Source of the DNA: Tomocerus qinae
Taxonomy: Eukaryota; Arthropoda; Collembola; Entomobryomorpha; Tomoceridae
Direction of reading: 5' to 3'
DNA length: 64,000 nucleotides
Assembly (NCBI GenBank): GCA_020055645.1
Contig: CM034547.1
Span: 930,001-994,000, forward strand
This document shows, piece by piece, positions 1 to 11,300 of this stretch; the stretch's first letter is position 1, and each line of letters starts with the position of its first letter. Below the pieces are notes generated by a model. The model ran no database searches and had not been told where the DNA came from. It saw only the letters and a program-made list of their open reading frames with translations. The position numbers and the translations under genes were made by a program.

Positions 1-60
1 AGCTAATTCATCTTGCAAGTCCTAAAATAAAAATATTATTATTATTTATTACCATTAATA

Positions 61-540
61 GAAATAAGCCCGTCCTACGGACGGGAATTATCAGTCAGAC
101 TTAACAGCTATCCAATCATTATAAGAATAGCATTCCAAAACCAATCCTTTAACCGAACAGTGAAACCTTTTCTAAAGTTGCTGTTTAAAGTCCTTTCATC
201 ACCTGAATGTTTTCTAAATGACATTATTGACAAAATGTAACCCTATTATTTTCTATAACCCCGGTATGATCAATAACCACTGCGGGATTTAAAATAACCC
301 CTAAATTTTACATAACCCCGTACATAACCAGATGTTTTACACAACGCAGGTATTTTAAATAACCCTAGTGTGTAAATAACACCGTTATGATGATATCTTA
401 ATCAAATGCAATATTTTAATTAACCCTACTATTTTAATTGACTCAATTATTAAGTAACGGAGTGATTAAGTAACGGAGTTACTGTTTAAGTAACGGAGTT
501 ACTGTTTAAGTAACGGAGTTATTAAGTAACGGAGTTACTT
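61..540 (+). repeat. Hairpin followed by degenerate minisatellite
   Basis: A short palindrome (CCCGTCCTACGGACGGG) near position 70 is followed by AT-rich sequence with many short units of the AATAACCCC/TTAAAATAACC type (about 240-440). A tight repeat of TAAGTAACGGAGTTACTGTT type follows at about 450-540. The layout resembles the hairpin-headed repeats at 11880 and 23335, but the sequence similarity is weak. No coding potential was seen. Positions 1-60 hold nothing recognisable. Confidence 0.45.
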
Positions 541-856
541 TATAGCCATGCCCAATCTGGGCTAAATCCTAGTATACCGACGCTCAACGGAATAGACCGA
601 TATATAGCTCATTCGAAAGATCTCGTCGAGTACATCACGAATATGATATTGGTTTTTGGGGCAACCCCCCAAATAAGAAAGTTATGGTCGGTTAAAGTTG
701 AAAATATGACTATTTCGATGCCTATATTTTTAGAAAACGAAGAGTTACAAGTTCTTTAGGACATCGTTGTTTTGATCTTCATGGTGAATTTACTTGTAAC
801 TATGGCAACGTAGCTAATAACAACATGCAGGTTGGGTTTTGTAAAATTCTAAATTG

Positions 857-1189
857 CACCAACTTCTATGTTTAAAAAAATGCTAATTGTGACCACGTTC
901 CATGTTTAATTTTCATCAATATTAACTAGGTTTAGGCTTTAAACAAAATGCTAATTGTGACCACGTCCCATGTTCGATTTTCATCAATTTTAATTAGGTT
1001 TAGGCTTTAAAAAATGCTAATTGTGACCACGTCCCATGTTCGATTTCCATCAATTTTAATTAGGTTTAGGTTTTAAAAAAATGCTAATTGTGACCACGTC
1101 CCATGATCGATTTCCATCAATTTTTATTAGGTTAGGTTTTAAAAAAATGCTAATTGTGACCACGTTCCATGTTTAATTTTCATCAATAT
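857..1189. repeat. 66-bp satellite array, left block
   Basis: About five tandem copies of a 66-68 bp unit containing ATGCTAATTGTGACCACGT, an A-run and TTAATTAGGTTTAGG. It is the left part of the array at 4272-5505; the two parts are separated only by the LTR element at 1190-4266. Confidence 0.85.
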
Positions 1190-1552
1190 TATTACAGTAA
1201 TATGTATGTACATGATATCTGTCTTAGTCTAATAGTAAGTAAATAGTTGTAAGTACCTATGTAAAGTATGCGGTCAGTTATTTGTCGCTCTTCACACCTA
1301 CTTTTATGACCACTCATTCCATTAGGTACCTGAACCTAAATACCGCTTTTGATTTCATTTAGCTGTAAGCATAATTCTGTTCCAAATACTATTATTATTA
1401 TTATTGTTATTGAATTGTCTAAATTGTAACTTCATTTCACAGCCTTGTAATTTGGTATAAAAGCCTGTTCATTTCAGTAATAAAGCAGATCAGTTGAGAT
1501 AACACTCACATTGAACTCATTCCCACCTGTCAACCCATAGGCACCTTTTACA
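1190..1552 (+). repeat. 5' LTR of copia-type element
   Basis: Contains a TATA box (TATAAAA, 1456-1462) and a polyadenylation signal AATAAA at 1479-1484, so the promoter and poly(A) signal are close together, as in short LTRs. An (ATT)n run lies at about 1389-1405. Confidence 0.9.
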
Positions 1553-1700
1553 CGTTATCAGCACGATACTCTGCGGTTGAGAAATATTGAAAATTTCTTA
1601 ACAACCACTGCCAAGGAGGGAAGACTTTTTCGGAGGACCAGACCGGACAAATTTTTGATTTTTATTTTAGATACCCTTCAGCAGACCGACCCATAGCAGC

Positions 1701-2366
1701 ATGTCGCAGCAAACTATCACCCGACCAGAGGGCTGGATTTTGAACTTCAACGTACATCGCCACATATGCAGTGACAAGGCATTGTTGACCAACCTACATG
1801 AATACCGGCACAGACGCGGCTACATAATCGTCAACCGAGGAGGCGAAATACTGGAATCCAAGGCCGTAGGTGATTTGAAAATACTTGTTTTGGGGAACGG
1901 GAAATATGAAGAACACACACTGAAGGAAGTCCACTACGTACCTGGATCACGCAACTATATTTCGGTAACGGCCCTGAAGTATGCAGGGTACATTCCGCAA
2001 ATACATCGGGACAGGATCAGCTTTGACAACCACAAGGGGAAAGAAGTTTGGACAGCACGTAAACAACCCACCGGGGAGACAATTGTGGCCACCCATGCAG
2101 TACGGGAGACAGTTCGAGACAGATGGCACGAGCGTTTTGGGCACTTAGATTTTGGAAGAATCCGGATGGCAGTACAGAAGAAGGCGATCCACATTGGCTC
2201 CGCTGCGAGCGTCGAGCCCGACTTTCATTGCCAGGTCTGCATCCGTTGCCGGGCCCTACCACTACCAAGGAAAATGATGAGCTCCAGTATTCAGAAGACA
2301 GATGCCTGTACGTGGAGCTCCTGTCTGGCCAAGAGAAGAGCAACTACGGGAATACACACATTCTAG
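1701..2366 (+). pseudogene. Copia pol fragment: protease-like and GAG-pre-integrase region
   Basis: A 221-residue frame. Residues about 12-110 follow the layout of a copia aspartic protease (WIL... HICSDKALLTNLHEY ... YVPG.RNYISV), but the expected Asp-Ser-Gly active site is replaced by Asn-Phe-Asn, so the catalytic aspartate is absent. Residues about 140-185 resemble the GAG-pre-integrase zinc-binding segment, with WHERFGHL followed by a CxxC pair (CQVC). No gag with a zinc knuckle lies upstream. The frame ends where the integrase core should begin, and little of that core remains between this frame and the next. It may be a gutted pol gene or a shortened protein kept by a parasitic element. 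Confidence 0.75.
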
Positions 2367-2486
2367 TTGCCAGAGAAGGAAGTCCAACTTTGTGGAAGTC
2401 CATTTTATGACAGAAATCTCCCCACCACAGCTGTCCACAGTGTTGGTGTCCATGGTAAAGCAGTTTAAACTTCCAGGAGGAAGCAA

Positions 2487-3860
2487 GTGGAAAAAGTAAA
2501 GTCCACCTTTACTTTGTCAACCGGTATCTGGGAGGACTTCACAGCGACAACCGAAATGAAGTATACAGGTGGGATCAGACCAAGCAATTGGTTTTCTTCA
2601 AAGATCCTGAAGAGTGCCTGGGCGATGATGGCCCAATCAGGATTGAAGAACGGCTTCTGGCAAGACGCCGTACGACAGGCAGTTTTCGTACATAACACTA
2701 CGGATCCTACAGGAAAGAGCAACAGGACTCCGTACGATCGAGTGTTTGGCAAAGCACTCAACTTGTGGCATATCCGAATTTTTGGCTCGAAGGTGCAAAT
2801 TAACAAGAAGACCAACACAGGGAAGGCCACGCCGGACTTTATTTACGGCATTTACATGGGACATGAGTACGAGAACAAGATGAACATCATATGGGATTGT
2901 AAGCAGAAGAAATACCTGAGAGCGCGGAACGTTTACTACTATGAGGACGCTCTAATTCCACTCCCGAGAGAAAGAAGTAAGGCACTACCAGAATTTAAGC
3001 TTTGGACGAACAAGACGAGCAAAGCGGACAAGACATCGGTGGTTCAAGGGAACCTTATGGATAAATTGCTTGAAGACATGAAGCAGCCAGGACCAGCCGC
3101 AAGGTTAGCGGTAAAGAAAGCGTCTGTCCCAGCTGACGTCGGAAGGAGAAACAAGGGCGAGCCAGCGAGCGTTGCAGACGCCGGAGGATTTCCGCTTGGG
3201 GGAGGGACCCCATCCGCCGCAGGAATTGTGGCAGGGAGGCAGCCAAGTACAAGTAGCACCGGAGGATCCGATGCAGAGAGTTTCACCGACAGCGGGAAGA
3301 GCAGTGACAATTCCCTGGATAGGGACGTCCTGGAGATCACCACCGATGAATCAATTAAACCGTCGTGGGACGATGAACTAGATGCCTGGGAGCGAGAGAA
3401 CCACATCCCATTGATGCCCAAGCCCAAGAAGGACGTCAGCGAAATCATTGTCTCTATGGAGACATGTTCTGTGGAGAAACGCCAGAACACCAGTCCGAGG
3501 AAGCAGGGAGCAAAGAAGAAGCGAGCAGAGAAGCCGCAGACTGCAATGACTGGAGCTGATTTCATCGACGATGAGGCTGAAGAGACAAGCGGGGAAGAGG
3601 AGGACGAGACTCCTAGCACAGACATAACCGAAGAGTGCATCGCTGCGAAGCTGGCTGCAAGGCGTAGCAAGAAAGCTCAGAAGCAGTATAGAAAAGCAAT
3701 GTTTAAGCAGTTGTTTGGATTCGAGAAAACAAAGGGAATGAAGCCACACAAGAAGCAGGCCCCAACTGCAGCAATGGTTATGAAGATAACGGCAAGTGGA
3801 TTTGCGTGTGCTACCCGTCAGTGTCATTTGAAGGACAAGAATAAAATATATATCATTTAA
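2487..3860 (+). CDS. Copia integrase C-terminal region with long charged tail
   Basis: A 457-residue open frame. Residues about 35-150 match the end of copia integrase: a segment about a muted 'AQSGL...FWQDAVRQAVFVHN', then TPYDRVFGKALNLWHIRIFG and a GIYMGHE segment. From about residue 175 the protein is low-complexity and charged (Gly/Ser-rich, then Glu-rich near 355-370, then Lys/Arg-rich). This would be the integrase-RT linker, but the frame ends before any reverse transcriptase. Base composition is clearly more GC-rich than the flanks. The frame has stayed open despite lacking the catalytic domains, which fits recent insertion. Confidence 0.7.
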   Translation: MEKVKSTFTLSTGIWEDFTATTEMKYTGGIRPSNWFSSKILKSAWAMMAQSGLKNGFWQDAVRQAVFVHNTTDPTGKSNRTPYDRVFGKALNLWHIRIFGSKVQINKKTNTGKATPDFIYGIYMGHEYENKMNIIWDCKQKKYLRARNVYYYEDALIPLPRERSKALPEFKLWTNKTSKADKTSVVQGNLMDKLLEDMKQPGPAARLAVKKASVPADVGRRNKGEPASVADAGGFPLGGGTPSAAGIVAGRQPSTSSTGGSDAESFTDSGKSSDNSLDRDVLEITTDESIKPSWDDELDAWERENHIPLMPKPKKDVSEIIVSMETCSVEKRQNTSPRKQGAKKKRAEKPQTAMTGADFIDDEAEETSGEEEDETPSTDITEECIAAKLAARRSKKAQKQYRKAMFKQLFGFEKTKGMKPHKKQAPTAAMVMKITASGFACATRQCHLKDKNKIYII

Positions 3861-3903
3861 ATTCAATAATATGTTTTTCTTAGACTATACAGATATAGGA
3901 GGG

Positions 3904-4266
3904 TATTACAGTAATATGTATGTACATGATATCTGTCTTAGTCTAATAGTAAGTAAATAGTTGTAAGTACCTATGTAAAGTATGCGGTCAGTTATTTGTC
4001 GCTCTTCACACCTACTTTTATGACCACTCATTCCATTAGGTACCTGAACCTAAATACCGCTTTTGATTTCATTTAGCTGTAAGCATAATTCTGTTCCAAA
4101 TACTATTATTATTATTATTGTTATTGAATTGTCTAAATTGTAACTTCATTTCACAGCCTTGTAATTTGGTATAAAAGCCTGTTCATTTCAGTAATAAAGC
4201 AGATCAGTTGAGATAACACTCACATTGAACTCATTCCCACCTGTCAACCCATAGGCACCTTTTACA
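3904..4266 (+). repeat. 3' LTR of copia-type element
   Basis: Same length as the 5' LTR and no difference found in a base-by-base reading. Bounded by the AATAT target duplication on the right. Confidence 0.9.
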
Positions 4267-4271
4267 AATAT

Positions 4272-5505
4272 TAATTAGGTTGAGGCTTTAAAAAAATGCT
4301 AATTGTGACCACGTCCCATGTTCGATTTTCATCAATTTTAATTAGGTTAGGTTTTAAAAAAATGCTAATTGTGACCACGTTCCATGTTCGATTTCCATCA
4401 ATTTTAATTAGGTTGAGGCTTTAAAAAAATGCTAATTGTGACCACGTCCCATGTTCGATTTCCATCAATTTTAATTAGGTTAGGTTTTAAAAAAATGCTA
4501 ATTGTTACCACGTCCCATGTTCGATTTCCATCAATTTTAATTAGGTTAGGTTTTAAAAAAATGCTAATTGTTACCACGTCCCATGTTTAATTTTCATCAA
4601 TTTTAATTAGGTTAGGTTTTAAAAAATGCTAATTGTGACCACGTGCCATGTTCGATTTCCATCAATTTTAATTAGGTTAGGTTTTAAAAAAATGCTAATT
4701 GTTACCACGTCCCATGTTCGATTTCCATCAATTTTAATTAGGTTTAGGTTTTAAAAAAATGCTAATTGTGACCACGTCCCATGTTCGATTTCCATCAATT
4801 TTAATTAGGTTAGGTTTTAAAAAAATGCTAATTGTTACCACGTCCCATGTTTAATTTTCATCAATTTTAATTAGGTTAGGTTTTAAAAAATGCTAATTGT
4901 GACCACGTGCCATGTTCGATTTCCATCAATTTTAATTAGGTTAGGTTTTAAAAAAATGCTAATTGTTACCACGTCCCATGTTCGATTTCCATCAATTTTA
5001 ATTAGGTTTAGGTTTTAAAAAAATGCTAATTGTGACCACGTCCCATGTTCGATTTCCATCAATTTTAATTAGGTTAGGTTTTAGAAAAATGCTAATTGTT
5101 ACCACGTCCCATGTTTAATTTTCATCAATTTTAATTAGGTTAGGTTTTAAAAAATGCTAATTGTGACCACGTGCCATGTTCGATTTCCATCAATTTTAAT
5201 TAGGTTAGGTTTAAAAAAAATGCTAATTGTGACCACGTCCCATGTTTAATTTTCATCAATTTTAATTAGGTTAGGTTTTAAAAAATGCTAATTGTGACCA
5301 CGTCCCATGTTCGATTTCCCTCAATTTTAATTAGGTTAGGTTTTAAAAAATGCTAATTCTGACCACGTCCCATGTTCGATTTCCATCAATTTTAATTAGG
5401 TTAGGTTTTAAAAAAATGCTAATTGTGACCACGTCCTATGTTCGATTTCCATCAATTTTAATTAGGTTAGGTTTAAAAAAATGCTAATTGTGACCGCGTG
5501 CCCTT
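4272..5505. repeat. 66-bp satellite array with four-unit higher-order period
   Basis: About 18 tandem units of 66-67 bp. Diagnostic variants (GTTACC versus GTGACC, CACGTGCC versus CACGTCCC, TTTAATTTTC versus TTCGATTTCC) recur in the same order every 264 bp. The CACGTGCC unit occurs at about 4635, 4899 and 5163. This shows that four-unit blocks were amplified together. Confidence 0.9.
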
Positions 5506-5865
5506 AACTAAATCAAAAATGATGAAAATTGAAGTTAGAACAATGAAAAAATTTAGAATTTTACAAAACCAAACCTGCATGTTGTTATTAGCTACGTTGC
5601 CATAGTTACAAGTAAATTCACCATGAAGATCAAAACAACGATGTCCTAAAGAACTTGTAACTCTTTCGTTTTCTAAAAATATAGCCATCGAAATAGTCAT
5701 ATTTTCAACTTTAACCGACCATAACTTTCTTATTTGGGGGGTTGCCCCAAAAACCAATACCATATTCGTGATGTACTCAACGAGATCTTTCGAATGAGCT
5801 ATATATCGGTCTATTCCGTTGAGCGTCGGTATACTAGGAATGTTCCCCAATCTGTCTGTCTGTCT

Positions 5866-6600
5866 GTGTGTCTGTCTATTCGCGCATACGGAGTTCTCAT
5901 GAACATTGCAATACACAAACAAGCACAGCACTGAGAGAGGGTAATGCATGACTGAATGGAGTCAAGATAATGCACACAAGCACAGCAGGGCTAGGTGGGG
6001 AGTGAGGGATATACACAAACAAGCACAGCACTGTGGATTTCTAGAGAGGGGTCAATACACAGACAAGTCGGCACTTTGCATTGAAGTGCGGGAGATTACC
6101 TCAGGAGAGGCGTTGGTTCTTGAGTAGCATCAACTTTTTGGAAATTTGAGTGAGTGTTGAAGAATAGGGTCCAAGGGCAATTGATATTTTAACATTTTGG
6201 TTTTTGAATTATTTTTAAAACACCATGAGGAGTTGGTTAATTGGTAGTAACAACTTTTTAGAAATTTGAGTGAATGCTGAAGAATCGGGTCAAAAGGTTA
6301 CTTTTACACCGTGCCCGCCGACAGTCGACAGTAACTACTGAATGCATTATCACAATTGATATTTTGACGACTATTGTAAATACTTTCATTCCAAATATTG
6401 CAGTTCTGTTATCAATAAGCATTTCTTTTCGCGTGTTCTACAACAGTATACAAATAAACGATAAAGGATTCTGTCGAGGTTCATATACAGTGGGCGGATT
6501 TTAAAGGAATTGTATAACGGTCAATGAGTGGGAGTTTTGATCAAGACATTGACTTCCACGTAACATTTAATGGTGCACAGATAACTGACATTTGAATTGA
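5866..6600. other. Intergenic/intronic sequence without a gene
   Basis: Holds a (TCTG)n microsatellite at about 5850-5876, repeated CAAGCACAGCA motifs at 5910-6030, and two similar stretches around AACTTTTTNGAAATTTGAGTGA at about 6130 and 6250. The 76-residue frame at 6274-6504 shows no family features. If the last CHMP5 exons lie beyond the left edge, this is CHMP5 intron sequence. Confidence 0.5.
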
Positions 6601-6665
6601 AAATCATATACCGTGGACCATAAGCCCCATGGCCAGTTACCAGTCTGTATGTTTGTATTGTTAAA

Positions 6666-7129
6666 ACAGCTCAACGTCTAAGTACAGGGCAAGACAGGAT
6701 CCATTATCGTCATGTAAACAGTAAAATTACTGACTTTTGTCGAAGTCAGAGCTGTCCCCGGTAAGGCCTATGTTAAATTGAAAACAACGTATGTGAGGCT
6801 GTCACAACGTCCTGCCCTGTGAGAAAGTCATTTTGGATATCATCTCTACGCTGTTTCCATAGGGGTGTAAAAAACCGATTAAATTGGTAAACTTAAATGG
6901 AGATTGGCCAATTTGATCTGTTTTTCACACCCCTATGGAAACAGCCTAGAGATGATATCCAAAATGACTTTCTCACAAGGCAGGACGTTGTGACAGCCTC
7001 ACATACGTTGTTTACACTTTAGCATAGGCCTTACGGCGGACAGCTCTGACTTCGACAAAAGTCAATAATTTTACTGTTTACATGACGATAATGGATCCTG
7101 TCTTGCCCTGTACTTAGACGTTGAGCTGT
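6666..7129. mobile_element. Palindromic foldback MITE
   Basis: Arms of about 220 bp (6666-6888 and 6905-7129) are near-perfect inverted copies. Tips are ACAGCTCAACGTCTAAGTAC and its complement. The centre (about 6885-6925) contains AAATTGGTAAAC and a near-inverse of it. No coding capacity, and the target duplication is not clear. Confidence 0.85.
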
Positions 7130-7141
7130 GGTAATACAATA

Positions 7142-7615
7142 CTTTAGCCTTTTTGAATATTCAGACGGAATAATTGTATACTAATCAGTATAATTCCTGT
7201 CCTTGCTCCTTTACTTTTTTACATCAGTTACTATGGCTTATTTTATAATAACATATAATAACATATGCGGGTGGACATTCTACACTTTCATGTCTGTGTG
7301 TCTGTCTTTACTACTCGCAATCATAACTGAGCACTACAGTCTCCGCTAATCAAGACTTTCTGTATTCTATTCTTATTATTTCATAATAAGAGAATCAAGA
7401 GTCGGAGTCTTTGAAAATCACCTTAGCTACTAGCTCATTGTAATTTAAAATCCCTCTCCTTCCTCTTAGCATAAAACTGTACACTGTAGGTACCAAAGGC
7501 ATCAATTCGGTGTATTATCATACTTTGGTGTGCCAATTTATGCGAAGAGGTTGTTGAGGGGAAAATGGAGTGAGGTGCTGGAGTGAGGTGCTAAATTCCG
7601 ACTCCGACCCCAGAC
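7142..7615. other. No gene; diverged dispersed repeat
   Basis: The part around 7360-7470 (TTATTTCATAATAAG...) resembles 15430-15530, so it is an old dispersed repeat. Nothing else recognised. Confidence 0.4.
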
Positions 7616-7618
7616 TAA

Positions 7619-7895
7619 GGCCCATATTTTTAATAAACACTCCCACTCTAATCTCCACTCTTTGAGAGCGTAAGGTATGTATCGAGGTACCTTTCACTCT
7701 CGAAAAAATGCGTAAAAAGTGCGTGAGAGTGAGAGTCGAGTCATTAAAAATATGGGCCTCATATTTTTAATGACTCGACTCTCACTCTCACGCACTTTTT
7801 ACGCACTTTTTCGAGAGTGAAAGGTACCTCGATACATACCTTACACTCTCAAAGAGTGGAGATTAGAGTGGGAGTGTATATTAAAAATATGGGCC
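7619..7895. mobile_element. PIF/Harbinger-type palindromic MITE
   Basis: An almost perfect 277-bp palindrome. The ends are GGCCCATATTTTTAAT and its complement, flanked by TAA at 7616-7618 and 7896-7898, which fits the 3-bp TWA target of PIF/Harbinger elements. The terminal sequence also appears at the centre (about 7741-7772), so each half is bounded by its own inverted terminal repeat, as if two elements had fused head to head. Confidence 0.8.
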
Positions 7896-7979
7896 TAAGT
7901 CTCCGCCACCTACGCGAGTTATGCGGCACTCTGGGAACATACTCCTTATATTATACATATAAAATTTTCAAATAACTTT

Positions 7980-8310
7980 CAAAATTATTTAAATCAAAAA
8001 CTTGAAAAAAGGGCTCCATTACGATCTAAATTTTGATTATTAGCAGCTCCTCAAAAAGTTTCATAATTATCGTTGGAAAACTGTAGGAGGAGACAGTGAA
8101 CATAATCTCCAAAACCCTCCACTGACTCCACTCTTTACATGAAACATTTTCCCCATTTTATTTTAAAAAATCACAAAACGATTTCTATGAAGCCGAGGGT
8201 TATGAAAATGATCATTTGAGTTTCTGATTATGATGTGCACATGCAGTAAAAATTTTGAAGAATTCTAACGGCAATTATAGGGCGTGAAATGCTATTATTA
8301 TAGAGATTAT
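7980..8310. repeat. Dispersed repeat, pair of 12450-12760
   Basis: Shares collinear similarity with 12450-12760, including GAAAACTGTAGGAGGAGA, ACGATTTCTATGAA and TGCTATTATTATA. Both copies sit in CHMP5 introns in the same orientation. Element class not recognised. Confidence 0.7.
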
Positions 8311-8369
8311 TATATTACTGAAGATAATTACTAAAAAGCAAATCAAAGAGAAATAAAAAGATGAATTAC

Positions 8370-11300
8370 GTCAATGTTATCAATATTGATCTTTTTGAAT
8401 TCTTTTTTCATTTGAGAGACGCCGGCTTTCATAGCTCCGACAACAACTTGTGTATCTTTTGCTGTTTGAATTGCCATTGTAGCTTGCTCCATGTTAAAGG
8501 ACTGTTGTCGCATATTATCTACTTGCGTATCGAAACTAAAAACACAATAATACAATTGTAATTTATTGTACTACTTTATAATTTATTTGTATTTTATTTA
8601 TAATTAAATCATCGAGTCCAGTTCACTGACTGACATGTAGCTTAGACCGTACCCTTTCTTTTTGATACTTTTCCTTTTGATACCCTTTCTAAAGGAATGT
8701 CTACAAAAATAAATGTAACGGATTTGACTGATCCAGCTGAAATAAGCAAGTACTAAATTACGACTACAATACGACAGACAAAAACGTCTCTACAAAACAC
8801 GTACAAATTAGCTAATTACATTTGAATTTTTGGGATTCTTAGGAGTTTGAATACGCTTTATTCGAAGTTCGGTTCAGGCAGGATTTCACCTTTGCAATTT
8901 ATTTTATTACATCCTTATTAAAAGTTAAACCACAGTGTTCTTTAAAAAAACGTGTCAAGTTTCCAAATACAAATAACAAATTCTGAGGTTCGGATAAGTG
9001 AATAAACTATACTGTTGGAATTTCTTCAGTTTAGCTGTTATGACTGGAGTTTTTAAACAAATATATGTTTCGACTTTAGAATTTTTGAAAGACAGGTTAT
9101 TGAAGTCGTTCGAGTCTACTATAGAAAGAAATAATAAATAAAGGTTTATTTTAATGAAACAAGTTCAAGTTCAGCTTTATTAACGTGACATCATAGGCCC
9201 ATCAATTACACGAATTGAAATCAGTAATAACAATTAAGCTACCAACTGCTCTTCCCCCAAAGTCACCAATAACAAAATAAAAATCTTTACAAAGTAGCAA
9301 AATATAATAGATTATATTAATACATTAAGTAAAGGTCATTCCGTTTAGATATCATTAGTTGCTTCACATGATCAATCATCATTTTTAGGGATAGATCTTT
9401 GTACACCCACTTTCGCGGCAGATTATTCCATGCCATTGCTGCTGCGTGCTTTACCGAAGTAGACCTTGATGATACATAATTCACTTTGGGAAAAGAGTTA
9501 CAGTAATTTTTCTTTATATTATACCATCCTTCCGTACCTACTAGATTATTATTAATATTCTTCCAAACTATTTTAATTAAGCTAATAACAAACCTTTTGT
9601 TCCCAGTGAATTATGGAAATATCGATGACATATTTTAAGGTGGCTATTTATTTTCTTTGACAATAAAAATAAATAAAAACAAACTTACGTTTTTTTGCGT
9701 TGTAAAATTCGAAGGGCTTTCTGCTTTAAAGCGTTTTTAGCGGGTCCTTCCCTCATTTTCTTCATTTGCTCTCGTATCTTTCTCAATTCAGCGTCACACT
9801 GATTGGCTTTCTTTTCCATCTCTTCAGCTCTTTTATCCACCTTTAACAATTACGGAACCATATAATGACGATTTATTTTTTTAACCTATAATTTAAATAA
9901 ATGAGCCTTTAAATTAAAATGTAGCACATTGCAGAAATATGACACTTTATGACATTTTCTTTAAACAAATGAGCTTATCCTTAAATACGTAAAGGAATTT
10001 TTCTTACGCATAAATGAATGGCCCTTTATGCATAAAACCACTAGCCATTAATATTTTTTATTGAATACGGTATATGTATTGTGTATGTTATCTTTCACCC
10101 ACAAATGAATAGCTCACGAAATGTAATTTGTCAATTGCACGGCACTTTTTATCACCACTTGCACTTTACAGTACCCGTTTTGTTGCAGTTGCTATCTTTG
10201 GTTACTACTACATAAACTGTTGTATAAATGTTTGTATGTCTGTATGTCCGTATCTTCTTGTAATGACTAGGCTACCAGTGCTAATTTTGCTTTACATGCT
10301 TATGCATCAAAAACTGGTCTACTAAATAACCAGCGGTCTATCGATGAAATTTGGACTAATCCGCCGTAGCTAGAAATTTACTTATTTCCACATTTTTCTA
10401 ACATCAGTGTTGAAATCTTAGAGCTGCACTATAGGTCTGCAGCTAGTAGTTGAATATCCATAATTTTTTAACAACATTTTCGGCTTCAGACTTTTCTGCA
10501 TGTCTTCTGCGCTCCCAAGTTATTTTTTAAAGGCCATTGCTCTGTGGGATTGTAACTGCTGTGAAACGCGGAACTGACAAAAGACTGAACTAGACTCCAG
10601 ATCATTTCTTCGCCCATTTATATGTTCCCTAATCTTGCATATATTCACCTATTTTACCTTATCGTTTATGTAAATCTAAAGGGCGATATATTTCCTCACT
10701 CTGTACCGGCTTATTACTTTACTAGTGAACCCAGCTAAGGGACAAATCTACCACTCAAGAGAAATTCAACAGGCCACGCATCACAGTAATAAAAACAATT
10801 TTGAAATTCGAAAACATCCCATTAGGTTATTATGTTAACTTTGTAACTACAAAGTATACTTAAATTAATATACTTTTATTTTCTACAGTGGTAGGCAAAA
10901 TTAGCTGTAGCCCCAAATTCCTGATAAAAAGGAATTTCCTACACCAAAATAATAACTGTAGATTGTAGCATCAAACACAGAGAACAATGAAAGACTCTAT
11001 TTTCGAAAAAGCTGCCACAAAGTTACCAAAAAGCTCCCTTTGAAAATCAAAAAAAATCGATTCCCCGTGGGATTTTGGAAAAACATACAAAATCCATGAG
11101 TACAACACGAATAAAATATTTTTAAAGAATAAATAGTGGTACCCAGTACTGTTATGTAATTCTACAAAAAGATGTCGCAACTGGCACAAAGAAATCAAGA
11201 GGGTAGTAAAAAGTAAACCCAGCTCTACTTAATAGTTTTGAATAAGTTTGTCGATGTAGCAGAACCAATTTGGATTAGAAGTTTTGAAATGCTATTTAAT

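Larger units (their letters stand above)
1190..4266 (+). mobile_element. Non-autonomous copia-type LTR retrotransposon
   Basis: Two 363-bp direct repeats (1190-1552 and 3904-4266) look identical by eye and flank a 2351-bp interior. A perfect 5-bp target duplication, AATAT, lies at 1185-1189 and 4267-4271. The LTRs begin TATTACAG and end TTTTACA. Before the 3' LTR is a purine-rich stretch (GGAGGG at about 3898) suited to plus-strand priming. The interior encodes copia-order fragments (protease-like, GAG-pre-integrase, C-terminal integrase) but no reverse transcriptase or RNase H, so any movement would need proteins from another element. Identical LTRs imply recent insertion into the satellite array. 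Confidence 0.9.
544..5862. mobile_element. Foldback element with satellite-filled loop
   Basis: Two arms of about 300 bp are inverted copies of each other. The left arm is roughly 550-856 and the right arm roughly 5551-5852. Both contain the strings GTATACCGACGCTCAACGG and GCAACGTAGCTAATAACAAC, in opposite orientation. The loop is a 66-bp satellite array, and a copia-type element sits inside that array. The arms differ at scattered bases, so the element is not brand new. A 158-residue open frame through the right arm (5473-5949, minus) has no family resemblance and is probably incidental. Superfamily is unknown. Confidence 0.75.

Noticed and set aside
61-90. Rho-independent terminator
   Set aside because: The hairpin has no T-run in a bacterial context and the window is eukaryotic; it is part of a repeat.
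3044-3866. Long minus-strand frames opposite the copia ORF
   Set aside because: They are shadows of the GC-richer plus-strand frame, Ser/Leu-rich as expected from antisense reading.
857-5505. CRISPR-like array
   Set aside because: Units are contiguous 66-bp tandem copies without spacers, and the context is animal DNA.
5473-5949. 158-codon minus-strand frame
   Set aside because: It lies in the right arm of the foldback and the edge of the satellite; the corresponding left arm is broken by stops, and no family features are seen.
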